Origin: Pseudonocardia humida
Lineage (GTDB): Bacteria; Actinomycetota; Actinomycetes; Mycobacteriales; Pseudonocardiaceae
Assembly (NCBI RefSeq): GCF_023898865.1
Contig: NZ_JAGSOV010000005.1
Span: 1 to 64,000, forward strand
Length of the DNA stretch: 64,000 nt
Direction of reading: 5' to 3'
The notes under the pieces are model-generated. The model made no database searches and was not told the origin of the DNA. It was given only the letters and a program-made list of their open reading frames with translations. This document shows positions 8,768 to 16,218 of the stretch, in pieces. The stretch's first letter is position 1. Every line of letters begins with the position of its first letter. The position numbers and the translations under genes are program-made.

Positions 8768-9802
8768 GTGTCCGGACCAGGCGCGCCGAGCATGAAGGAC
8801 GTCGCCGCGCGGGCCGGGGTCTCCCTCGGCACGGTCTCCAACGTGCTCAACCACCCCGAGCTGGTCAGCGAGCGCACCCGCCGCCGGGTGCAGTCCGCGA
8901 TCGACGCGCTGGGCTTCGTGCGCAACGAGTCGGCCCGCCAGCTGCGCGGGGGCGGCAGCCGCACGGTCGCCTACGTGGTGTTCGACGCGGCCAACCCGTT
9001 CTTCACCGACGTGGCCGCGGGCGCGCAGGCCGCCACGGACGCCGCGGGGCTGGCGCTGTTCCTGTGCAACAGCGGCGAGGACCGCGAGCGCCAGGCCGCC
9101 TACCTCGACCTGCTGGAGCAGCAGCGGGTCGAGGGCGTGCTGATCACCCCGGTCGACCCGGCCGACCCGCGGCTGGCCGCGCTGGCCCGGCGGGGCACGC
9201 CGGTGGTCCTCGTCGACCGCGGCGCGGGCCCCGAGCACTGCTCGGTCACCGTCGACGACGTCCTGGGCGGCGACCTCGCCGCCACCCACCTGCTCGACCT
9301 GGGCCACCGCCGGATCGCCTTCGTCGGCGGCCCGCGCAGCATCGGCCAGGTGGCCGACCGGATCACCGGCGCCGAGCGGGCCATCGCCCGCGGCGGCGGC
9401 GAGCCGCTGACGGTGCTGGAGACCGAGAAGCTCAACATCGCCGAGGGCCGCCGCGCCGGCGAGCGCTTCCTCGGGCTGCCCGCCGCCCGCCGGCCCACCG
9501 CCGCGTTCTGCGCCAACGACCTGCTCGCGTTGGGCCTGCTCCAGCAGCTGGTGCACCTGGGCCTGCGGGTGCCGCAGGACGTGGCGATCGTCGGCTACGA
9601 CGACATCGAGTTCGCCGCCGCCGCGGCCGTCCCGCTCACCTCGGTCGCCCAGCCGCGCCAGCGGCTCGGGCGCACCGCGGCCGAGCTGCTGCTCGACGAG
9701 GCCCGGGGCCCGGCCGGGCACACCCACCAGCACATCCTGTTCGCCCCGGAGCTGGTGGTGCGGGCCTCGACGGGCCTGCACCGAGCCGCCACCGTCGCCT
9801 GA
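8768..9802 (+). CDS. LacI-family transcriptional regulator of the rhamnose locus
   Basis: A 344-residue repressor. The N-terminal helix-turn-helix reads MKDVAARAGVSLGTVSNVLN, followed by a hinge helix and a sugar-binding periplasmic-type domain (about residues 60-344) with FVGGPRSIGQVADRI and VAIVGYDDIEFA. The GTG at 8768 is preferred over an upstream open stretch from 8633 because it puts the helix-turn-helix near the N-terminus and leaves the operator-containing region free. It is divergent from the rhamnose transporter operon and probably represses it, with rhamnose or a phosphorylated derivative as inducer. It ends at a hairpin shared with the convergent hydrolase gene. Confidence 0.9.
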   Translation: MSGPGAPSMKDVAARAGVSLGTVSNVLNHPELVSERTRRRVQSAIDALGFVRNESARQLRGGGSRTVAYVVFDAANPFFTDVAAGAQAATDAAGLALFLCNSGEDRERQAAYLDLLEQQRVEGVLITPVDPADPRLAALARRGTPVVLVDRGAGPEHCSVTVDDVLGGDLAATHLLDLGHRRIAFVGGPRSIGQVADRITGAERAIARGGGEPLTVLETEKLNIAEGRRAGERFLGLPAARRPTAAFCANDLLALGLLQQLVHLGLRVPQDVAIVGYDDIEFAAAAAVPLTSVAQPRQRLGRTAAELLLDEARGPAGHTHQHILFAPELVVRASTGLHRAATVA

Positions 9803-9808
9803 CCACTC

Positions 9809-9831
9809 CCCGCCCGTCCCCGTCGGGCGGG
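9809..9831. terminator. hairpin between convergent genes
   Basis: CCCGCCCG (9809-9816) pairs with CGGGCGGG (9824-9831) around a 7-base loop. It fills the gap between the LacI gene and the oppositely oriented hydrolase gene and could serve both as terminator. No T-run is seen. Confidence 0.55.
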
Positions 9832-9835
9832 CGGG

Positions 9836-10681
9836 TCAGGCCGGGCGCAGGGCGCGCAGCAGCTCCGCGGCCACGGCGTCGGGCTGCTCGAGCAGTGCCA
9901 GGTGGCCGGCCCCGGGCAGCGCCACCGACCGGGCACCGGGCACGTGGGCGGCGGTGGGCTCCGCGCCCCCGCCGACCAGCGGGTCGTCCGCGCCGTCGAG
10001 GACCAGCAGCGGCGCCGTGAGCTCCCCGGCCCGCAACCGCTGCCACGGGGTGGGCCGCACGGCCGCCACCGCCGGGACGTCGGCGAAGTTCTCCGGCACG
10101 AACGCGGGCGCGCGCAAGGTGCTCGTCACCTGCGCGTGCACGGCCGCGGCCAGGGCGGGGTCGGGGATGCGGTGGGCGAAGGCCACCGTCTCGGGCAGGC
10201 CCGCCAGCAGCGCGGGCAGCCCGTCGCGGGCCAGCCGCAGCACCTGCCCGGCCCACGCCAGGAACGCCGGCGCCGGCGGCTGCCCGGCGACCGGGGCACC
10301 GAGCAGGGCGAGGGAGGCGACCCGGTCGGGGTGGGCCAGCGCGACCTGCACGGCCACCATCCCGCCCAGGGAGTGCCCGACCAGGTGCGCCGGGCCCGGT
10401 CCGACCGCGTCGAGCACGGCCACCACGTCGGCGGCCAGGTCGGCCAGGCGGTAGCCGCTCGACGGGGCGTCGGACGGGCCGTGGCCGCGGGTCGACGGGC
10501 GCACGACCCGGTGCCCGGCGCCGACCAGCCGGTCGGCGACCGGGTCCCACCCGGCGGTGCTCATCGCCAACCCGCTGAGCAGCACCACCGGCGCGCCACC
10601 GGTGGGACCGCTGTCGTCGACGTGGAGCCGGACGCCGTCCCGCTCGACGGTGCGCCGGCCTGTGCGGTTGCCTTCGGACAC
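9836..10681 (-). CDS. alpha/beta hydrolase
   Basis: A 281-residue alpha/beta hydrolase-fold protein without a signal peptide. The oxyanion segment is VVLLSGLAMSTAGWDP, the nucleophile elbow is GHSLGGM (Ser near residue 103), an acid is expected in LVLDGADDPLV, and the catalytic His is in GAGHLALLEQPD. These match esterases, lactonases and proline-iminopeptidase-like enzymes, and nothing here fixes the substrate. The gene is 23 bases behind the response-regulator gene on the same strand and may be co-transcribed with the two-component system. Confidence 0.85.
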   Translation of the reverse strand: MSEGNRTGRRTVERDGVRLHVDDSGPTGGAPVVLLSGLAMSTAGWDPVADRLVGAGHRVVRPSTRGHGPSDAPSSGYRLADLAADVVAVLDAVGPGPAHLVGHSLGGMVAVQVALAHPDRVASLALLGAPVAGQPPAPAFLAWAGQVLRLARDGLPALLAGLPETVAFAHRIPDPALAAAVHAQVTSTLRAPAFVPENFADVPAVAAVRPTPWQRLRAGELTAPLLVLDGADDPLVGGGAEPTAAHVPGARSVALPGAGHLALLEQPDAVAAELLRALRPA

Positions 10682-10704
10682 CAGCCGATCATGCCCGTCC
10701 GGCG

Positions 10705-11394
10705 TCAGCCGTCCCAGCCCGGACGGACCAGCCCGCTCTCGTAGGCCATCACCACCACCTGGGCCCGGTCGCGCGCGCCCAGCTTGGTCATCGCCCGGCT
10801 CACGTGCGTCTTGGCCGTGGTGGGGCTCAGGAACAGCTCCCTGGCGATCTCCTCGTTGGTGCGCCCGGCCGCCACGTGGGTGACGACCTCGCGCTCGCGC
10901 TCGGTCAGGCTGGCGATCAGCGCGGCGCGGCGCCGGTCGACGCGGGCCGGGCGGGCCCGCGCGGCGAACTCGGCGATCAGGGTGCGGGTGACCGCGGGCG
11001 CCAGCAGCGCCGCTCCCCCGTGCACCACCCGGATGGCCTGCACGAGCTCGGCCGGCTCGGAGTCCTTGACCAGGAACCCGCTGGCCCCGAAGCGGATCGC
11101 GTCGAAGACGTAGGAGTCGTCGGTGAAGGTGGTCAACACGATCACCCGGGTACCGGACAGCCCGACGTCGGCGGCGATCTCGCGGGTCGCGGCCAGCCCG
11201 TCGTGGCCGGGCATCCGGATGTCCATCAGCACGACGTCCGGGCGCAGCCTGCGGGCCAGCCGCACCGCGACCTCGCCGTCCTCGGCCTCCCCGACGACCT
11301 CGACGTCGCGCTGGGCGTCCAGCAGCGCGCGGAAGCCGCTGCGCACGAGCGCCTGGTCGTCGGCCAGCAGCACCTTGATCACACGGTCGCTCAT
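10705..11394 (-). CDS. NarL/FixJ-type response regulator
   Basis: A 229-residue two-component response regulator. The receiver domain (about 5-125) has the acidic pair LADDQ, the phosphorylated Asp in DVVLMDIRMPG and the Lys in FLVKDSEP. The C-terminal LuxR-type helix-turn-helix (about 160-220) reads LTEREREVVTHVAAGRTNEE. It binds DNA when phosphorylated by the kinase encoded just upstream. The ATG at 11394 overlaps the kinase stop in ATGA. Targets are unknown; the downstream hydrolase is a candidate by position. Confidence 0.93.
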   Translation of the reverse strand: MSDRVIKVLLADDQALVRSGFRALLDAQRDVEVVGEAEDGEVAVRLARRLRPDVVLMDIRMPGHDGLAATREIAADVGLSGTRVIVLTTFTDDSYVFDAIRFGASGFLVKDSEPAELVQAIRVVHGGAALLAPAVTRTLIAEFAARARPARVDRRRAALIASLTEREREVVTHVAAGRTNEEIARELFLSPTTAKTHVSRAMTKLGARDRAQVVVMAYESGLVRPGWDG

Positions 11395-12620
11395 CGGACC
11401 ACCCGCTCCCCGATCCCCTCGCCGGCCGCCCGGGGGCCCCGGTCCCCCGACAGCGGCAACCGCACCTCGACCCGGAACCCGCCGCCCGGGCGCGGTCCGA
11501 TGCGGCTGGTGCCGCCGAGGGACTGGGCCCGTTCGCGCATGCCGGCCACCCCGCTGCCGCCGCTGCCGGTGTCCTCGACGTCGACGGCGCCGTGCGGACC
11601 GCCGTCGTCGTCGACCTGGACGGTCAGCTCGTCGTCGGCGTGGATCAGCCGCACCGTGGCGGTGGCCGCGCCGGAGTGGCGGCGGGTGTTGGTCAGCGCC
11701 TCCTGCACGATCCGGTAGGCCGCCCGGTCGACCCCGGGCGGCAGCTCGGCCGGCAGCCCCCCGGTCTCCACGCGCACCGCCAGCCCGGCGGCCCGCGCGT
11801 CGCCGACCAGCGCGTCGAGGTCGGCCAGGCCGGGCACCGGGTGGTGCGGGGGCGCGACGTCCACGCCGCGCAGCACCCCCAGCGTCGCGCGCATCTCGCG
11901 CAGCAGGTCGCGGCTGGACTGCTTGATCGCGGTGAGCGCGGTGCGGGCCTGCTCGGGGTCGTCGTCCATCAGGTACAGCGCCACCCCCGCCTGCACGTTG
12001 ATCAGCGACACGTGGTGGCCCAGCACGTCGTGCAGCTCCTGGGCGATGCGCAGCCGCTCGTCGCTGCGCCGGCGCAGCGCGGCCTCCTCGCGGGCCGCGC
12101 CGGCCTGCTGGATGCGCTCGCGGCGGGCCCGCCAGCCCTCGCAGGCCGCGATCACCGCCACCAGCGCGGCGATCCAGGCCGCGGTGCCGGCCAGCGGCAG
12201 CGCGCCGGGGTTGCGCAGCATGTGCACGGCGGCCAGGGCGGGCACCGCGAGCGCGGTGGTCGTGTACGGGACGCGGCGCCGACCGGCCAGCACGGCCGAG
12301 CACAGCGCCACCAGCGGAGCCAGGAACAGCGGACCGAACGGGTAGCCCAGCACCAGGTAGGCGAGCACGAGCGCCGTGGCCGCCACCAGCACCGGCGACG
12401 GGTGGCGGCGGCGCAGCGCCAGCACCAGCGCGCTGGCGAGCAGCAGGGCGTCGCCGAGCAGGTCGAGCGGGCGTGCGGTCGGCTGGACGAGCGCGGCACC
12501 CCGCGTGCCGACCAGCAGGACCACCGCGACCAGCACCGCCGACACCGCAGGCCAGGCCCGGCCCGCGAGCCGGCCCACCCGGGCCCAGCGGCCCGCGACC
12601 CGTCCCGCGGAGAACGTCAC
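11391..12620 (-). CDS. sensor histidine kinase (HisKA_3 type)
   Basis: A 409-residue membrane kinase. Five or six hydrophobic segments occupy about residues 24-165 with no large external sensor loop, so it may sense membrane or cell-wall state, as similar actinobacterial kinases do. The dimerisation and phosphoacceptor segment is AQELHDVLGHHVSLINVQ (His197), and the ATPase domain (about 290-400) has the N-box-type AYRIVQEALTNTRRHS and glycine-rich GSGVAGMRERAQSLGG. It pairs with the NarL-type regulator through a 4-base gene overlap. The ligand is not predictable. Confidence 0.92.
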   Translation of the reverse strand: MTFSAGRVAGRWARVGRLAGRAWPAVSAVLVAVVLLVGTRGAALVQPTARPLDLLGDALLLASALVLALRRRHPSPVLVAATALVLAYLVLGYPFGPLFLAPLVALCSAVLAGRRRVPYTTTALAVPALAAVHMLRNPGALPLAGTAAWIAALVAVIAACEGWRARRERIQQAGAAREEAALRRRSDERLRIAQELHDVLGHHVSLINVQAGVALYLMDDDPEQARTALTAIKQSSRDLLREMRATLGVLRGVDVAPPHHPVPGLADLDALVGDARAAGLAVRVETGGLPAELPPGVDRAAYRIVQEALTNTRRHSGAATATVRLIHADDELTVQVDDDGGPHGAVDVEDTGSGGSGVAGMRERAQSLGGTSRIGPRPGGGFRVEVRLPLSGDRGPRAAGEGIGERVVR

Positions 12621-12678
12621 CCGCTCACGGTAGCCAGCGCGCGGCCCCCGGGGCGTCGTCCGCGGGGAGCGCGGGCGG

Positions 12679-13098
12679 CTACTCCCCCGGCAGTAGCCGT
12701 TCGACGGCCTCCCGGAGCGCCCGCGGCGCCCGGACCAGGAAGCTCTCGGTCACGAGCTCGCCGACCTCGGCCCAGTCGACGCTCGGCCCGAGCACCATGC
12801 CGACCACGTCGGGGCCCCACGGGGCGGGGAAGAACGGGGGGCCACCGGCGCGCAGGACCTCCAGCTCGGGACCGGACGAGCGCAGCATGAGCACCGTGAC
12901 CGGGCCGTCGGTTCCGGCCGCCCGGGCGAACGCCTGCGGGCGGCCGCCGACGATGGTCAGCAGGTGGGCGAAGGTGCGCCGGCGGACCTGCCAGCGCACG
13001 CCCTCCCAGGCCGCCTCCTCGCGCACCTCGGGCAGGGCCAGGCAGGCGGCCCGCACCGGAGCGAGGAGGTCGGGCGGGACGTCGTCGGGGCCGCTCAC
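12679..13098 (-). CDS. MmcQ/YjbR family protein
   Basis: A 139-residue protein of the MmcQ/YjbR family, small proteins with a double-wing fold similar to DNA-binding domains but with no proven function. The start SGPDDVPPDLLAPVRAACLA, the core WEGVRWQVRRRTFAHLL and the end LVTESFLVRAPRALRE fit the family, and the length is normal. It lies 58 bases upstream of the histidine kinase gene on the same strand and may share its transcript. Confidence 0.8.
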   Translation of the reverse strand: MSGPDDVPPDLLAPVRAACLALPEVREEAAWEGVRWQVRRRTFAHLLTIVGGRPQAFARAAGTDGPVTVLMLRSSGPELEVLRAGGPPFFPAPWGPDVVGMVLGPSVDWAEVGELVTESFLVRAPRALREAVERLLPGE

Positions 13099-13116
13099 CG
13101 GTGGGCGGCGCGCGGC

Positions 13117-13803
13117 TCAGTCGTCGTCATCGTCGTCGTTCTCGCCGTTGTCGTTGTCGTTATCGTTGTTGTCGTTGTCGTCGTTGTCGTTGTCCACCGG
13201 CGGCTCGCCGACCCGCTGGATGTTCAGCGAGCCGAACGCCCCGCTGGCGTCGACGACGACGTCGCGGGTGCCCGAGCCGTCGCACGCGGCGTTGCAGTTC
13301 GTCCCGCTGAAGATCCGCACGCCCTCGACCTGCACCCTGGCGTCGGCCGGCACCACGACCCGGGTGCTGCCGAAGACGAACCCGACGTCGACCCGGTCGT
13401 CGCCGGGGACGACGTTGACGACCGAGCTGCTGAAGGCCGAGAAGCCGTCGTCGGCCACGAGCACCTGGCTGGCGCCGAACACCGCGGCGCCGAGCACGGC
13501 GAGCCCGACCAGCGCCTGGACCGGACCGCGGTGCCCCGACCGGGCCGGCGGAGCGGGGGCGGGCTCGGGCTTGTCCACGACGGCCTGCGCGACCGGCTGC
13601 GCCTCGGCACTCGTGTCGGGGTCGGGGAGGTCGGCGACGAGCGGCGCCAGCTCGCTGCGGGTGCGCGCGGCCCAGCACCGCCCGGAGCGCTCCTCGTACT
13701 CGGTCATCGTGAGCACGCCGTCGGCGTAGGCCTGCTGGAGGCGGGCGTCGACCTCCCGCCGCTCGCGGTCGCCGATGCGCACCTCGGGTCGCGACTCGTC
13801 CAC
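13117..13803 (-). CDS. DUF1707 membrane protein with an Asn/Asp-rich tail
   Basis: A 228-residue protein. An N-terminal DUF1707 domain (RIGDRERREVDARLQQAYAD) is followed by a linker, one membrane segment (VQALVGLAVLGAAVFGASQVL), an outer beta-rich region resembling the LiaF/DUF4097 type with two cysteines (GTNCNAACDGSG), and a C-terminal tail of about 27 residues made almost only of Asp and Asn. The GTG at 13803 is preferred over an ATG at 13863 because it has AGGATGAGG just before it and gives the family start. The tail is encoded by slip-prone GTC/GTT triplets. Cell-envelope stress sensing is a family-level guess. Confidence 0.75.
   Translation of the reverse strand: MDESRPEVRIGDRERREVDARLQQAYADGVLTMTEYEERSGRCWAARTRSELAPLVADLPDPDTSAEAQPVAQAVVDKPEPAPAPPARSGHRGPVQALVGLAVLGAAVFGASQVLVADDGFSAFSSSVVNVVPGDDRVDVGFVFGSTRVVVPADARVQVEGVRIFSGTNCNAACDGSGTRDVVVDASGAFGSLNIQRVGEPPVDNDNDDNDNNDNDNDNGENDDDDDD
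13119..13196. repeat. GTC/GTT trinucleotide repeat coding for a poly-Asn/Asp tail
   Basis: About 78 bases are built of GTC, GTT and related triplets on the plus strand, which read as GAC and AAC codons in the minus-strand gene. Such microsatellites can change length by slippage in steps of one residue. Confidence 0.8.
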
Positions 13804-13899
13804 GACCTCATCCTGGCAGCAACCCGCGCCGGCACGTCGCCCGGTCGGTGGACGAGCGGTCACGCGGTGGCGTCAGCGCCTCCGGTCGTGCCGGTGGCG

Positions 13900-14448
13900 T
13901 CACGTTCCCCCCGCCGGCGGTGGCCGGCCGGCGGAGCGGCGCACCCGTCCCCATGGCTTCACCACCGCCAGCACCGTGGCCACGACCAGCGCGGTGAGCG
14001 AGACCGCGGGCGGGAACGCCAGCGCGCCCAGGCCCGCGGCCGGGTCGGGGCCACCGGCGGCGCCGCGCGCGGCGGCGTCCTGCAGACCCGCCCGCAGCAC
14101 CAGGGCGACGAGCGCGACGAGCACGAGGTTGAGGGCCAGCTTCACCGCGACCCACCAGTAGCGCAGCAGGCCGTAGCGGGTGCCCAGGCCGAGCACCACG
14201 CCGCTGAGCAGGCTGAGCAGCCCGGCGCCGAGCAGCGGCCAGAACAGCAGCGGCGACACCTGCAGGCACAGGGCGGCTGTCCGCGCGTCGCCCAGCAGCG
14301 CGCCCAGCACCAGCACTCCCAGCACGACGTCGACGCCGACCCACCCGCCACTGGCCAGCAGGTGCACGACCAGCCACGCCCGGCGGCCGCCGCGGCTCAG
14401 CGGTCTGGTCACCGGCGGGCCGGCGATCGGGCGGGCGGAGCGGCGCAT
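13900..14448 (-). CDS. four-helix integral membrane protein (DUF2269-like)
   Basis: A 182-residue membrane protein with four hydrophobic segments: about 25-48 (WLVVHLLASGGWVGVDVVLG), 60-82, 90-115 and 140-160. The pattern, with a His-Leu-X-X-Gly-Gly/Trp segment in the first helix, resembles DUF2269-type or copper-resistance-D-like small membrane proteins that may bind haem or metal, but the family call is tentative. The ATG at 14448 gives a basic N-terminus. It is divergent from DoxX, with a large hairpin between them. Confidence 0.6.
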   Translation of the reverse strand: MRRSARPIAGPPVTRPLSRGGRRAWLVVHLLASGGWVGVDVVLGVLVLGALLGDARTAALCLQVSPLLFWPLLGAGLLSLLSGVVLGLGTRYGLLRYWWVAVKLALNLVLVALVALVLRAGLQDAAARGAAGGPDPAAGLGALAFPPAVSLTALVVATVLAVVKPWGRVRRSAGRPPPAGGT

Positions 14449-14567
14449 GTCGCCATGCTGGGCGTTCCGCCGGACCGCGGCGTCGGGCCGCGGGCCCGTT
14501 CCGGCTACCACCGCGGGTGTACCGACGCCGCCGGCCCGTACTCCCGCGGGAGCACGGGTGATCCCCG

Positions 14568-14613
14568 ATCCCGACCCCACCCCGAGCGGGCTCGCTCGGG
14601 GTGGGGTCGGGAT
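14568..14613. repeat. perfect 21-bp hairpin between divergent genes
   Basis: The bases 14568-14588 are the exact reverse complement of 14593-14613 with a 4-base loop (GGCT). It lies upstream of both flanking genes (the membrane protein on minus, DoxX on plus), where a terminator is not expected. It may be the remains of a mobile repeat, a terminator of a lost gene, or a structure in the DoxX leader. Confidence 0.75.
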
Positions 14614-14742
14614 GCCCGGGTCGTCCCGTGCGCCCGGCGACGGACCCCGGCTGACGTCCGTGGGCGGATCCGGCGCCGCCCCCGCGTTCCTAGCGTTCCC
14701 GGCGTACCGAGCACGACCGAGCACCGAGACCCGGGAGAGACC

Positions 14743-15201
14743 ATGGACCTCACGACCGCGACCCCGACGCCCGCCACCCGCCCGGACGGCGCTGACGGCC
14801 TGCGCCGGCACGCCCCGACCCTGCTGCGCGTGGCGCTCGGCGTGGTGTTCGTCTGGTTCGGCGCGCTCAAGATCGCCAACGTGACGCCGGTGGCCGCGCT
14901 GGTCGCCGACACCCTGGCGTTCGTCCCGGTCCCGCCCGAACTGCTGCTGCCCGCGCTCGGCGCGTTCGAGGTGGTCGCGGGCGGCCTGCTGATCGCCGGG
15001 CGGCTGCTGCGCCCGGTGCTGGCGGTGCTGGTCGCGCACCTGGTCGGCACGTTCCTGGTGCTGGTGACCCTGCCGGGCGTGGCGTTCCAGGACGGCAACC
15101 CGCTGCTGCTGACCACCGAGGGCGAGTTCGTGGTGAAGAACCTGGTGCTGGTGGCCGGCGCGCTGGCCGTCGCGGCGGTCCTGCCGCCGAGAAGTCGCTG
15201 A
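14743..15201 (+). CDS. DoxX family membrane protein, C-terminus inside a duplicated segment
   Basis: A 152-residue DoxX-type protein with four membrane helices: TLLRVALGVVFVWFGALKI near residue 30, then helices around 65-85, 90-112 and 125-148. DoxX proteins are inner-membrane proteins linked to redox and detoxification functions; no specific role is shown here. The ATG at 14743 follows GGGAGAGACC. The last six codons and the stop lie within a segment that is copied, antisense, from the 3' end of the acetoacetate-CoA ligase gene at 16251-16456, so the natural end of the protein may have been replaced. Confidence 0.82.
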   Translation: MDLTTATPTPATRPDGADGLRRHAPTLLRVALGVVFVWFGALKIANVTPVAALVADTLAFVPVPPELLLPALGAFEVVAGGLLIAGRLLRPVLAVLVAHLVGTFLVLVTLPGVAFQDGNPLLLTTEGEFVVKNLVLVAGALAVAAVLPPRSR

Positions 15202-15389
15202 CCGCGTCGGGGCTGATGACCTCGGTGGGCGGGGTGCCGCGCAGGATGCGCTTGATCGGGGTCTCCGGCTTCTTCCCGGTCAGCGCGCGCGGCACCGCGG
15301 GCACCACGACGATCTCGTCGGGCACGTGCCGCGCCGACGGCTCGCGGCGCGGCGCGCCGGCGCTGCGGCCCTTCAGCGCGTCGTCGAGC
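15184..15389 (-). pseudogene. 206-bp displaced copy of the acetoacetate-CoA ligase 3' end
   Basis: This segment matches 16251-16456 base for base without gaps; by eye nine positions differ. Read on the minus strand it encodes the C-terminal part of the ligase ([16 protein letters not shown], then [18 protein letters not shown]), starting at LDDALKG and ending before the last ten residues. There is no upstream part of the gene, so it is a non-functional fragment, either left from a second ligase gene or formed by a local duplication. The copy has drifted mainly at synonymous or GC-raising positions. Confidence 0.88.
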
Positions 15390-15409
15390 GATGAACGTGT
15401 GCGCCTGGC

Positions 15410-16018
15410 TCAACCGGTGGCGGCGGGGACCCGGGCGCGGACCAGGACGTACGCCTCGGTCCCCGGGAACGCCATCCCGGCCCGCAGCGCCCCGTCCTCG
15501 CGCAGCCGCTGCAGCACCGCGCCCGCGAGCTCGGCGGCGCCATCCGCAGCCCAGACGGTGACGAGCAGCCCGACTCCCGCGCCCCGGTCGACCAGCACCT
15601 CGCCGCCGGCGAACCCGGCGCAGGACCGCAGCCGCGGCAGCGCGTCGCGGAGGAACTCCAGGGCGGCCGGCACTCGGGACGGGTCGACCCGCACCCGGGT
15701 CAGCCGCACCGCGGCACCCGGGGCGGCGACCGGAGCGCCCTCGCGGAGCGCGACCTCGTAGCCCTCCACCACCAGGTCACCGCCTGCCGCCGCGGCCGCG
15801 ATGTCCCGGGCCCTGGTCAGGGCGGCTTCGGAGGAGTGCGTCGACTCGTCCCAGTAGGACACCGCCACGATCACCCCGCCCGCCCGGTCGACCATCGTGA
15901 CCAGGCCCCGGTTCCCGGCCGCCGCCTCCACGGCGGCCCGGTCCGCCTCCTCCAGGCGTGCGACGCCGTCCTCGACCCGGTCCCGCTCCCCGAAGATGAT
16001 GTTGACCCGCGCGTGCAT
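15410..16018 (-). CDS. tandem ABM/dimeric alpha-beta barrel-like protein
   Basis: A 202-residue protein that looks like two ferredoxin-like alpha-beta units: residues about 1-95 (MHARVNIIFGERDRVEDGVA then TMVDRAGGVIVAVSYWDES) and about 105-200 (VRLTRVRVDPSRVPAALEFL then GLLVTVWAADGA). Each resembles the antibiotic-biosynthesis-monooxygenase / stress-responsive barrel group. Function is unknown. The ATG at 16018 follows GAGGAGGTCGAC. Its upstream region has an AT-rich palindrome. The gene follows the acetoacetate-CoA ligase on the same strand after a 200-base gap. Confidence 0.65.
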   Translation of the reverse strand: MHARVNIIFGERDRVEDGVARLEEADRAAVEAAAGNRGLVTMVDRAGGVIVAVSYWDESTHSSEAALTRARDIAAAAAGGDLVVEGYEVALREGAPVAAPGAAVRLTRVRVDPSRVPAALEFLRDALPRLRSCAGFAGGEVLVDRGAGVGLLVTVWAADGAAELAGAVLQRLREDGALRAGMAFPGTEAYVLVRARVPAATG

Positions 16019-16094
16019 GTCGACCTCCTCGACGTACCGCCGTCACCCGGACACCGCGTCGCTCCGACCCGATGAGTCAGCGACTTAAACAACT

Positions 16095-16116
16095 CTGCAA
16101 TTGCGATACTATGCAG
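16095..16116 (-). promoter_or_regulatory. AT-rich promoter/operator candidate
   Basis: In this GC-rich window the stretch 16081-16116 stands out. It carries the palindrome GCAATTGC (16097-16104), outer arms CTGCA and TGCAG (16095-16099, 16112-16116), and a minus-strand TAGTAT that fits a -10 element. It would drive the gene starting at 16018; the regulator is unknown. Confidence 0.4.
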
Positions 16117-16218
16117 GAATGGGTCGACCCGGGGCCGGACCGGGCGTGAGACGAATGACCTCGACGGCGTCGAGCAGCCGGGCGAGCGCGAGTGCCGAGG
16201 CGGCGCGAGGCCCGGCCG

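Noticed and set aside
14568..14613. Terminator of a flanking gene
   Set aside because: Both flanking genes run away from it, so no present gene ends there.
16109..16218. Extra coding sequence after the acetoacetate-CoA ligase
   Set aside because: The open frame (ASALALARLLDAVEVIRLTP) has no start signal and no recognisable family; it could be a remnant but cannot be supported.
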